Assembly (NCBI GenBank): GCA_900542245.1 | Contig: UQMQ01000057.1 | Span: forward strand, 1 to 14,185 | Reading direction: 5' to 3' | DNA length: 14,185 bases | DNA from: an uncultured Eubacteriales bacterium | GTDB lineage: Bacteria; Bacillota; Clostridia; Peptostreptococcales; Anaerovoracaceae | In this document: in pieces, positions 8,644-14,185 of the stretch | How positions within the stretch are numbered: position 1 is the stretch's first letter | Layout of the letters: every line of letters begins with the position of its first letter | Notes under the pieces: model-generated | The model's database searches: none | Told to the model about the DNA's origin: nothing | Seen by the model: the letters and a program-made list of their open reading frames with translations, nothing else | Program-made: the position numbers and the translations under genes

Positions 8644-9435
8644 CTAAGCCAATAAACCGAGATACCATGCCGCAAGCTCGTTTCCAAACAGCAGGGCAAG
8701 CCATGCGCCGATGGCGATGGACGGTCCCCAGGGGAAGGTCTTTTCCTCTTTGCCGACTGTCGCCGCCAGCCCCCAGAAAATGCCGATGAGACAGGAGAGC
8801 AGCAGGCAGACGATGTTCGCCGCCAGCCCCAGAAACGTGCCGGTCATAAACAAAAGTTTGATATCGCCGCCGCCCATCGCCTCCACGCCTTTGATTTTTT
8901 CAAAGAGCAGCACAAGGACTAGGATCGTGCCTGCCACCACAAAAGCGCCGAGCAGGGCATCCCGCAGTGCGGCAAGCGGCTCCTGCGCAAAAAGCAGGCT
9001 CCCCATAGAAACGACAATACCGGCCACGATAAATCGGTCCGGAATGATATGCCCCTCCAAATCCGCAAATGCGCTTGCAAGCAGCAGACTCACAAAAATG
9101 GCATACTTGAGTGCTTGGAGGGAAATATGAAATTTGAAGAAGATGCTGACAAATACGAGCATCGAGATCAGCTCTGCCAGCAGATGTACCCGGGAAAGCT
9201 TCGCGCCGCAGTATCGGCATCGACCCCGGTGCACGACATAGCTGACGATCGGGATCAGGTCGCCCGCACCCAGCACATGCCCGCACGCATCGCAGTGCGA
9301 TCTGCCGCGCAGAACGGATTCGCCGTGTACGAGACGCCACGCCATGCAGTTCAAAAAGCTGCCCATACACGCGCCCAGTATTGCGGTCAACGCCGCACAG
9401 TAAGCCGTCAGAAACGGATCATCGAGATACAGCAT
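8644..9435 (-). CDS. pilD: Prepilin peptidase / N-methylase, 263 aa
   Basis: This is the membrane aspartyl protease that removes prepilin leaders after Gly and usually methylates the new N-terminus. All key residues are visible: GSFLN at 25-29, a zinc-type four-cysteine loop (C48, C51, C73, C76) as in the methylating full-length type, and the two catalytic aspartates. The first is Asp125 in FADLEGHIIPD and the second is Asp191 in MGGGDIK. About eight hydrophobic membrane segments cover the rest. Its substrates here should be PilA, the giant prepilin and the partial gene at the left edge. AAGGAG precedes the ATG by a few bases. It follows pilA by 115 bases that include a strong stem-loop. Confidence 0.96.
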   Translation of the reverse strand: MLYLDDPFLTAYCAALTAILGACMGSFLNCMAWRLVHGESVLRGRSHCDACGHVLGAGDLIPIVSYVVHRGRCRYCGAKLSRVHLLAELISMLVFVSIFFKFHISLQALKYAIFVSLLLASAFADLEGHIIPDRFIVAGIVVSMGSLLFAQEPLAALRDALLGAFVVAGTILVLVLLFEKIKGVEAMGGGDIKLLFMTGTFLGLAANIVCLLLSCLIGIFWGLAATVGKEEKTFPWGPSIAIGAWLALLFGNELAAWYLGLLA

Positions 9436-9457
9436 GCCCTCTCCTTTTTATGGTTTG

Positions 9458-9487
9458 GGGTGAGACCGCAACCCATCGGTCTCACCC
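9458..9487 (-). other. Strong stem-loop between pilA and pilD
   Basis: An 11-bp perfect stem (GGGTGAGACCG / CGGTCTCACCC) encloses an 8-base loop in the 115-bp gap after pilA. In the transcript it is followed by CAAACCATAAAAAGG rather than a run of U, so it is not a standard Rho-independent terminator. A likely role is a 3' stabiliser or processing boundary that leaves pilA mRNA more abundant than the downstream genes. That role is inferred. Confidence 0.65.
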
Positions 9488-9550
9488 GCAATCCAGTGGA
9501 TAAAATAAAAGATGTTTGCGAAGTTAGTTGCCGCCATATGCGCGATCGGC

Positions 9551-9922
9551 TTATGGCGTAGTTGTCGCTGTCAGAGACCAAGTGAATATCTTGGTATTAT
9601 CCTGACTGTTTACTAGATTTTTAGCTTCATATTTTACAGTTGTATCCGTATCTTCACCTTTAAGATTAGCCTCGAAATTCAATGATGTTCCTAATTTGTC
9701 CTTAATTGTCTTTAAGGTCGGTGCCGTTGTTGTATCACCCATCATATACGCCATCATCACTTCCGCATACGCTGCCCGGATGTTCGCCACGTCTGCCGCC
9801 TCTTTGGACTTGGTCAGTGCGCTGTTAAAGGTCGGGATCGCGATCGCCACCAGTATTGCGATGATGGCAACGACAATCAGCATTTCCATGATCGTAAAGC
9901 CTTTTTGGTTTCTTTTTTTCAT
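9551..9922 (-). CDS. pilA: Major type IV pilin (prepilin), 123 aa
   Basis: The leader MKKRNQKG is cut before FTIMEMLIVVAIIAILVAIAIP, a textbook class III pilin helix with Phe1 and Glu5. The mature protein would be about 115 residues, at the small end for T4a pilins. There are no cysteines, so the disulfide-bounded D-region of proteobacterial pilins is absent. The second ATG (9922) is taken as the start because AGGAG (9935..9931) lies eight bases before it; the ATG at 9928 would be only two bases from that site. PilA is polymerised by PilB/PilC and retracted by PilT. Codons after about residue 67 are markedly AT-rich (about 50 of 150 bases GC in 9571-9720) compared with the helix-coding part, which suggests a diversifying or exchanged surface domain. 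It lies 112 bases after pilC. Confidence 0.96.
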   Translation of the reverse strand: MKKRNQKGFTIMEMLIVVAIIAILVAIAIPTFNSALTKSKEAADVANIRAAYAEVMMAYMMGDTTTAPTLKTIKDKLGTSLNFEANLKGEDTDTTVKYEAKNLVNSQDNTKIFTWSLTATTTP

Positions 9923-9930
9923 TTTCATTT

Positions 9931-9935
9931 CTCCT
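9931..9935 (-). promoter_or_regulatory. Ribosome binding site that decides the pilA start
   Basis: AGGAG is two bases from a first ATG (9928) and eight bases from a second (9922). The usual spacing favours the second, giving the eight-residue leader MKKRNQKG. Confidence 0.7.
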
Positions 9936-9948
9936 TATTCTTTTCTTG

Positions 9949-9963
9949 CTCTCATGCTGAGAG
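9949..9963 (-). other. Small hairpin in the pilA leader
   Basis: CTCTCA-GCA-TGAGAG forms a 6-bp perfect stem with a three-base loop, 13 bases before the pilA ribosome binding site. It lacks a U-tract, so it is not a terminator. It may be a 5' protective hairpin, or chance. The rest of the 112-bp pilC-pilA gap shows no clear promoter. Confidence 0.4.
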
Positions 9964-10034
9964 CCATCTATACGCGAAGCCTTTCCCGTCTGGGCAAGAC
10001 TTGGACGGAACAGATTACGATGCTTGCTGCGCGG

Positions 10035-11240
10035 CTACATCGCGCCGTACATACCGAACATCGGCAGATATACGCCCAGCAGCAGAATAACTGCCACGAT
10101 CGCGAGCACGATGGTAATGATCGGCTCCAATGCCGAAAGCAATCGCTGCGAGCGCAGGTCGACCTCGTTACTGAAGTAGTCTCCGACGATCTCCAGCGTC
10201 TCCTCCATCGAACCGGAACGCTCGCCGACGCCGGTCATCTCGGTCAGCAGCTTTGAAAAATACGGAATCTCACCCATACATTCCACCATACTCCTGCCCT
10301 GCTCTACGCCCTCCTTGACCTTGCGCACCGCAAGCCCGAACACGTAATTCGTCGCGACCGAGGCGGTGATATCCAGCGCCCGCGTGATCGGCAGACCCGA
10401 TGCCAGCATCGTCGACATCGTGCTCGCAAACTGCGACGCCGCGTTCAGCGCGTTGAGTCTACTGAGCGGGGCTTTGGTCAGCTTGTAGCGCCCGATGGCA
10501 AGTTTGCCCTGCTCGGTGCGCGAAGCGTAGAGATAGATGCCGCAGGCTGCAAAGAGCAAAATCGCCAGCAGCCACCAGTAGCCGGTCAGCGCCCGGCTGA
10601 GCGCGATCATCGCCTTGGTGATGGCAGGCAGCTCGATATTCAACTCCTCAAAGGTATCGATGAACATCGGCACCGCGACCACCATGATGATGATAAACAC
10701 GATGATTGCCGTCGCAATGACGATCGCAGGATAGGTCATGGTGCTGATGAGCTTTTGCTTGAGCTTTGCGGATTTATCGTAATACTTGTGCAGCCGTTTG
10801 AAACAGATCTCCAGTGCGCCGGACTGTTCGCCCGCCCGCACCGTCTCGATAAAGGTGCGCGGCAGATGCGGCGCGTTTTTTTCAAACGCCGCAGCCATGC
10901 TGTAGCCGCCGTCGACGTCCTCTGCCACACGCTTGAGCATCTTCGTGGTCGCCTTGTCCTTAGACTGTGCCGCGATCATTTCCAGACAGCGGACGATGGG
11001 CAGACCCGACGCCAGAATGATGGAAAACTGCGAGCACAGCATCGCCAGCTCCTTCTCCTTGATGCGCAGCCGTTTCTCCGCGCCGCGCTCGCCGTCGGTA
11101 TCCTGCACTTCCTCGATACTCGTGACCAGATTGTACGATTCTCTGAGTTTGGATACCGCTTCAAATTCATCATAGGACTTAATGATCCCGGAAGTCTTGA
11201 CGCCATCCGCCGAAATGCACTTGTATCTGAAAGTTTTCAA
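10035..11240 (-). CDS. pilC: Type IV pilus inner-membrane platform protein PilC (GspF family), 401 aa
   Basis: Length and layout match PilC/GspF. A short N-terminal segment (KTFRYKCISADG) is followed by two homologous helical T2SSF domains. Both carry the GLPI motif (ASGLPIVRCL in the first, ASGLPITRAL in the second) and the Arg-Thr/Gly-Glu-x-Ser-Gly segment (RAGEQSG and GVGERSG). Hydrophobic helices follow each domain (about 165-195, 215-235 and 370-398). PilC is the membrane platform against which PilB and PilT act. The start is a TTG at 11240, since the frame is closed upstream by a TGA (11249..11247) and AGGTGA lies six bases before it. It is the first gene after the promoter, riboswitch and terminator, so it and the downstream genes should respond to c-di-GMP. 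It is separated from the motor genes that commonly adjoin pilC. Confidence 0.95.
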   Translation of the reverse strand: MKTFRYKCISADGVKTSGIIKSYDEFEAVSKLRESYNLVTSIEEVQDTDGERGAEKRLRIKEKELAMLCSQFSIILASGLPIVRCLEMIAAQSKDKATTKMLKRVAEDVDGGYSMAAAFEKNAPHLPRTFIETVRAGEQSGALEICFKRLHKYYDKSAKLKQKLISTMTYPAIVIATAIIVFIIIMVVAVPMFIDTFEELNIELPAITKAMIALSRALTGYWWLLAILLFAACGIYLYASRTEQGKLAIGRYKLTKAPLSRLNALNAASQFASTMSTMLASGLPITRALDITASVATNYVFGLAVRKVKEGVEQGRSMVECMGEIPYFSKLLTEMTGVGERSGSMEETLEIVGDYFSNEVDLRSQRLLSALEPIITIVLAIVAVILLLGVYLPMFGMYGAM

Positions 11241-11246
11241 CCTCGT

Positions 11247-11252
11247 TCACCT
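11247..11252 (-). promoter_or_regulatory. Ribosome binding site for the pilC TTG start
   Basis: AGGTGA, matching the 3' half of the AGGAGGTGA consensus, lies six bases before the TTG at 11240. It supports that start; no in-frame ATG or GTG exists upstream of it before a stop codon. Confidence 0.6.
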
Positions 11253-11292
11253 GTTTCCTTTTGCTTCCGTTTGTTTTCTGTGTATATGCGCG

Positions 11293-11312
11293 CTTGCCCT
11301 GATGCAGGCAAG
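11293..11312 (-). other. Hairpin just after the riboswitch terminator U-tract
   Basis: CTTGCCTG-CAT-CAGGGCAAG folds into an 8-bp stem with one bulged G. It begins one base after the six-U run of the terminator. Only read-through transcripts would carry it, near the 5' leader of pilC. It has no U-tract of its own. Role unknown: it may protect the mRNA or keep the leader apart from the pilC ribosome binding site. Confidence 0.45.
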
Positions 11313-11399
11313 AAAAAAGACGCAATAAGCTATATGAAGTGCACGGTGCAACTGGCTGCCATCTGATCTGTGGAAGGGAAGGCCCTATAGCTTTGCGTC
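11313..11399 (-). terminator. Rho-independent terminator forming the riboswitch expression platform
   Basis: The 3' arm TATAGCTTATTGCGTC (11334..11319) is followed at once by six U (11318..11313). It pairs with GACGCAAAGCTATA (11399..11386): seven pairs TATAGCT/AGCTATA and seven pairs TTGCGTC/GACGCAA, with two unpaired bases (TA) between. The 5' arm is the conserved core of the c-di-GMP aptamer, so aptamer and terminator cannot coexist. The prediction is that ligand binding blocks termination (ON switch). The 51-base loop is long but can keep the inner part of the aptamer's second hairpin. Confidence 0.82.
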
Positions 11400-11430
11400 A
11401 CTGTCTTTCGACAACTTTGCTAAAAGATTC
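11345..11430 (-). promoter_or_regulatory. Class-I c-di-GMP riboswitch (GEMM-I)
   Basis: The conserved blocks occur in order on the minus strand. GCAAAG starts at 11420. A hairpin GTTGTC-GAAA-GACAGT carries the GNRA tetraloop (11416..11401, loop 11409-11406 region). GACGCAAAGCTATAGGGCC starts at 11399, then a variable loop, then GGCAGCCAGTTGC (11360..11348) as the other side of the receptor hairpin. Compared with the Vibrio Vc2 aptamer, the ligand-contact positions G20, A47 and C92 correspond to G11420, A11393 and C11348, all kept. G at position 20 favours c-di-GMP over the cGAMP-selective variants, which have A. The outer P1 stem is weak here. It sits just downstream of a sigma-A promoter and upstream of pilC, and its core overlaps a terminator arm. 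Riboswitch control of pilus genes by c-di-GMP is established in clostridia. Confidence 0.93.
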
Positions 11431-11440
11431 AATTGTTTTT

Positions 11441-11473
11441 CATTTGACAGTATACGATATTTTTCGTCAAATG
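11441..11473. repeat. 8-bp inverted repeat around the pilC promoter -10 box
   Basis: CATTTGAC (11441-11448) and GTCAAATG (11466-11473) are perfect reverse complements 17 bases apart, centred near the -10 box. One arm overlaps the end of the -35 box and the spacer; the other covers the expected transcription start. Such a layout could be an operator for a dimeric regulator. No regulator is identified and part of the match comes from the promoter sequence itself. Confidence 0.5.
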
Positions 11474-11477
11474 TCAA
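11449..11477 (-). promoter_or_regulatory. Sigma-A (sigma-70) promoter for pilC and downstream genes
   Basis: TTGACA (11477..11472), a spacer of exactly 17 bases, then TATACT (11454..11449). This is a perfect -35 and a five-of-six -10 at ideal spacing, in an AT-rich stretch 27 bases after the pilT stop. Transcription should begin near 11443-11441, about 20 bases before the riboswitch core begins. Confidence 0.88.
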
Positions 11478-11503
11478 GTTTTTTTGCATTTTTCGCATGG
11501 CCT

Positions 11504-12550
11504 TTATCTCACAGGGTTTCGGTTTTGTTCTCCGCGTGCATGCGCAGCAGCGGTCTGCATGCTGATTTTCCCTGCACGTGCCAGCTCTGTCAAGGCGTGA
11601 TCCATCAGGATACTGCCCTCCCGGCTGTTCATCGTGATAAAGCTCTCCATCTGCGGCGTCTTGCCCTCGCGGATCAAATTGCGGATCGCCGCGTTGACGA
11701 CCATCACCTCACAAGCCGCGATCCTGCCGCCGCCCTGCCGCTCTACAAGCTGCTGCGACATCACGACCCGCAGGGTCGCCGCCAGCTGGGTACGAATCTG
11801 CCGCTGTCTGCCGTCCGGGAACACACTGACGATACGATCCACCGCATCTGCCGCCGAATTGGTGTGCAGTGTCGCAAAGACCAGATGTCCGGTCTCTGCC
11901 GCCGTCAAGGCAGCCTCAATGGTCGTCAGATCTCGCATTTCGCCGATCAGAATCACGTCCGGGTCCTCACGCAGAATCGCACGCAGACCGTCCGCATAGG
12001 AGGCGGTATCCTTGCCGATCTCCCGCTGGTTGATGAGACATTGGTCAGACGTATAGATGTATTCGATCGGGTCCTCCAGCGTGATGATATGCCTGCACGC
12101 TGTATGGTTGATCCGGTTGAGCACCGCTGCCAGCGTGGTGGACTTACCGGAGCCCGTTTCGCCTGTGATCAGCACCAGTCCGGACGGATAGGTCGGCAGC
12201 TGCAGCGCGATCGGCGGCAAATCCAGATCCTCGATCTCCGGAATCACATCATTGAGCAGTCGGATCGCAAAGGAAAGCGCACCCCCTGCATGAAAAATAT
12301 TGGCTCTGACTCTGACGCCGCAGTCCGCGGTCAGCGCAAGATCCAGCTCGCCGCTTTCACGAATCGTTTCAAATTGCGCGCCTGCAAGCTCTTGTGCCAG
12401 CACCTCGCAGTCCTGCGGGGTAGGTACGGTATCGGACAGGGTCTGCATTTTGCCATCGAGTCTGCATTTGATCGGCAGCCCGCAGACGATGTGCAGATCG
12501 GACGCGCCTTTCTGCTGTGCCTGTAAGATAAAATCGTTGATATGCAGCAT
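11504..12550 (-). CDS. pilT: Type IV pilus retraction ATPase PilT, 348 aa
   Basis: PilT is the hexameric motor that depolymerises the pilus and powers twitching. Family motifs appear in order: an N-terminal PAS-like domain (about 1-100) beginning MLHINDFILQAQQKGASDLHI; Walker A GETGSGKST at 130-138; the Asp box TLEDPIEY; Walker B ILIGEMRD; the His box LVFATLHTNSA; and AIRNLIREGKTPQ, the PilT-specific motif needed for retraction. Length is normal. The ATG at 12550 is one base after the pilB stop, with GGAGGG inside the last pilB codons as ribosome binding site, so the two motors are coupled. No terminator follows it. Read-through transcripts would enter the riboswitch leader, so the switch can act on them as well. 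Confidence 0.96.
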   Translation of the reverse strand: MLHINDFILQAQQKGASDLHIVCGLPIKCRLDGKMQTLSDTVPTPQDCEVLAQELAGAQFETIRESGELDLALTADCGVRVRANIFHAGGALSFAIRLLNDVIPEIEDLDLPPIALQLPTYPSGLVLITGETGSGKSTTLAAVLNRINHTACRHIITLEDPIEYIYTSDQCLINQREIGKDTASYADGLRAILREDPDVILIGEMRDLTTIEAALTAAETGHLVFATLHTNSAADAVDRIVSVFPDGRQRQIRTQLAATLRVVMSQQLVERQGGGRIAACEVMVVNAAIRNLIREGKTPQMESFITMNSREGSILMDHALTELARAGKISMQTAAAHARGEQNRNPVR

Positions 12551-12551
12551 A

Positions 12552-14185
12552 CTAATTTCCCTCCACGGTAGAATTCATCGCCTTGATTGCCTCGTCCGCG
12601 CCCGTCACGCCTGCCAGCACCAGCTTGCGGCATGCCGCCTGCATGGTCACGAAGCCGTCTGTCAGCGCGGTTTCCTTGATGTGCGCGGCGTTCTCGCCCT
12701 CCGATATCATCTTGCGGAGCTTCTGGTCAATCATCAGGATTTCAAAGACCGCCTGTCTGCCGCTGTATCCGGTATGATGACATTCCGGGCAGCCCTCGCC
12801 GCGATAGAACACCGCTTCGCTGTCTGCCTGCATGCCCAAAAGCTGCTGTTCCTCTGCTGTCGGCGTGTACGCCTTGCGGCAATGCGGACAGATCTTCCTG
12901 ACCAGTCTCTGGGAAATCACGCCTTTGAGTGCGCCCGCGATCATATAGGGCTCCACGCCGATGTCTGCAAGCCGGTCGACCGCAGACGGCGCATCGTTGG
13001 TATGCAGTGTCGAAACGACCAGATGTCCGGTGATCGCCGCGCGGAGTGCGATCTGCGCGGTCTCCGCGTCGCGGATCTCCCCGACACCGATGATGTCCGG
13101 GTCCTGCCGGAGGATCGCGGTCAGACCGCTCGCAAAGGTCATGCCCGCCTTTTCGTTGATCTGACACTGGTTGACGCCGTCGATATCGTATTCCACCGGG
13201 TCCTCCAGCGTAACCAGATTGACTTCTTCCCGCGCCAACTCCGTCAGCATCGCACACATGGTGGTCGACTTACCGGAGCCGGTCGGTCCGACCAGCAGAA
13301 TGATACCGTTGCTGTTCTGCAGCAGCGCCTCGTATTTCTTTTCGTCCTCCGCATCGAGTCCGATGGACGCGCGCGAGACCATCTTTGAGGATTTGTCCAA
13401 AAGCCGGATCACGACCTTTTCGCCGTAGGTCGTCGGCATGACTGACATACGCAGATCCAGATTGTGTCCCTTGACGGTCAGCATCGCGTGTCCGTCCTGC
13501 GGGATCTGATGCTCGGAGATATTCATGCCGCCCATGACCTTGAGACGGGAAATAACGGTGTTCTGCAAATCCGACGGTACGGTCAGCACCTTGTGCAGCA
13601 GTCCGTCGATGCGCATGCGCACTGCCATTTCGTCCTTTTGCGGTTCCAGATGAATGTCGCTCGCCTGTTCGACAAAGGCACGCTCAATGATGGAATTGAC
13701 GAAGCGGATCGCCGGCGCCGCATTGGCATCGGTATCCGCGCTCTGCCGCAGCTGCGCCGGAATGATGTCGCTGTCACCTTTTCCCATCTCACGCTTCATA
13801 TCCTCGATTGCTCTGGCTGTCCCCTCACTGCCGTACAGCGTTTCAATGACCTGCTCGGTCGCCTTTTTGGTCGCAATCATCGGCACGACTTTTTTGCGCG
13901 AAATCGCCTTGACCTCTTCCTGCGCGATGAAATCCAGCGGATCGCTCATCGCGATATAGAGCGTATCACCGACCAGCTTGACCGGAACGATGCAGTGCTT
14001 CTTCGCGATATTACGCGGCACGAACCGCGCCAGCTCCACCGGAACCGTGATCGTACTCAGGTCTATAAAATCAATGCCCAGCTGCATCTGCAGCGCATCG
14101 ATGAGTTCTTCGTTTGTGATCATCTTGCTTTCCAGCAAAATATCACCCAATCTGCTTTTGGTTTCTTTTTGTATGGTGAGTGCCT
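12552..14185 (-). CDS. pilB: Type IV pilus extension ATPase PilB (GspE family), 5' end beyond the window
   Basis: This is the hexameric motor that polymerises pilin. An N-terminal T2SSE domain (LGDILLESKMITNEELIDAL onwards) precedes the ATPase core. Counting from the TTG at 14150, Walker A GPTGSGKST lies at about 286-294. TLEDPVEYDIDGVNQ, IIGVGEIRDAETAQIA and VVSTLHTNDA follow in order. A four-cysteine zinc motif (CPHC from about 420, CPEC about 32 residues later), typical of PilB/GspE and absent from PilT, comes next. The frame stays open to the window edge, and codons AGA TTG GGT at 14153..14145 encode the Arg-Leu-Gly with which this domain usually begins. The TTG at 14150 is therefore internal and the true start lies beyond 14185. 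It is coupled to pilT by one base. Confident call; only the first residues are missing. Confidence 0.96.
   Translation of the reverse strand, partial: ALTIQKETKSRLGDILLESKMITNEELIDALQMQLGIDFIDLSTITVPVELARFVPRNIAKKHCIVPVKLVGDTLYIAMSDPLDFIAQEEVKAISRKKVVPMIATKKATEQVIETLYGSEGTARAIEDMKREMGKGDSDIIPAQLRQSADTDANAAPAIRFVNSIIERAFVEQASDIHLEPQKDEMAVRMRIDGLLHKVLTVPSDLQNTVISRLKVMGGMNISEHQIPQDGHAMLTVKGHNLDLRMSVMPTTYGEKVVIRLLDKSSKMVSRASIGLDAEDEKKYEALLQNSNGIILLVGPTGSGKSTTMCAMLTELAREEVNLVTLEDPVEYDIDGVNQCQINEKAGMTFASGLTAILRQDPDIIGVGEIRDAETAQIALRAAITGHLVVSTLHTNDAPSAVDRLADIGVEPYMIAGALKGVISQRLVRKICPHCRKAYTPTAEEQQLLGMQADSEAVFYRGEGCPECHHTGYSGRQAVFEILMIDQKLRKMISEGENAAHIKETALTDGFVTMQAACRKLVLAGVTGADEAIKAMNSTVEGN

Noticed and set aside
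8598..8699. Upstream extension of the pilM frame
   Set aside because: It overlaps the end of pilD, encodes no conserved sequence, and the TTG at 8597 has a ribosome binding site and matches where the actin-like fold begins.
7164..8789. Long open frame on the plus strand (about 541 codons)
   Set aside because: It lies antisense to pilM and pilN, has a His/Cys/Arg/Gln-rich composition with no recognisable domain, and the opposite strand holds clear family motifs. It is a shadow frame of GC-biased codons.
9458..9487. Stem-loop after pilA as a Rho-independent terminator
   Set aside because: The stem is strong, but no U-tract follows on the minus strand, and none on the plus strand either.
9967..9997. 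Possible pilA promoter TTGCCC-19-TATAGA on the minus strand
   Set aside because: Both boxes have mismatches and the spacer is two bases too long. Too weak to call, though a separate pilA promoter would make biological sense.
11339..13388. Plus-strand open frames opposite pilT and pilB
   Set aside because: One starts inside the riboswitch region and both run antisense to ATPases with all catalytic motifs intact. No coding signal.

Overview
The window is a single type IV pilus (T4P) gene cluster, read entirely from the minus strand, so transcription runs from base 14185 towards base 1. No convincing gene lies on the plus strand. The order is pilB (5' end cut by the window edge), pilT, a regulatory leader, pilC, pilA, pilD, pilM, pilN, pilO, a giant prepilin-like gene of about 6.3 kb, and the first 35 codons of a small PilX/GspK-like gene. 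Bases at 14185 and 1 lie inside genes, so the locus continues on both sides.

The organism is probably a monoderm Bacillota, most likely Clostridia. PilM-PilN-PilO is followed directly by prepilin-like genes with no pilP or pilQ, the ribosome binding sites are strong AGGAGG-type sites, TTG starts are used, and a class-I c-di-GMP riboswitch precedes pilus genes, a pattern known from clostridia. Most of the DNA is roughly half GC. The part of pilA that encodes the exposed pilin domain falls to about one third GC.

The parts make a complete inner machine. PilB drives extension and PilT drives retraction. PilC is the membrane platform. PilM (cytoplasmic, actin-like), PilN and PilO form the alignment complex. 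PilA is the major pilin and PilD is the prepilin peptidase. The giant protein keeps a canonical class III prepilin signal but carries about 2,070 residues after the cleavage site: three GLUG-type repeat modules, Ig-like segments and a proline-rich tail. It is best read as a pilus-borne, probably tip-located, adhesin.

The most informative regulatory region is the 263-bp gap between pilT and pilC. It holds a near-perfect sigma-A promoter (TTGACA-17-TATACT) with an inverted repeat around it, then a class-I c-di-GMP riboswitch with all three ligand-contact positions conserved. A terminator stem follows whose 5' arm is the riboswitch core itself. The layout predicts that c-di-GMP turns on pilC and everything downstream, while the two motor ATPase genes lie upstream of the switch. 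A strong stem-loop without a U-tract after pilA may set pilin mRNA level relative to the downstream genes.
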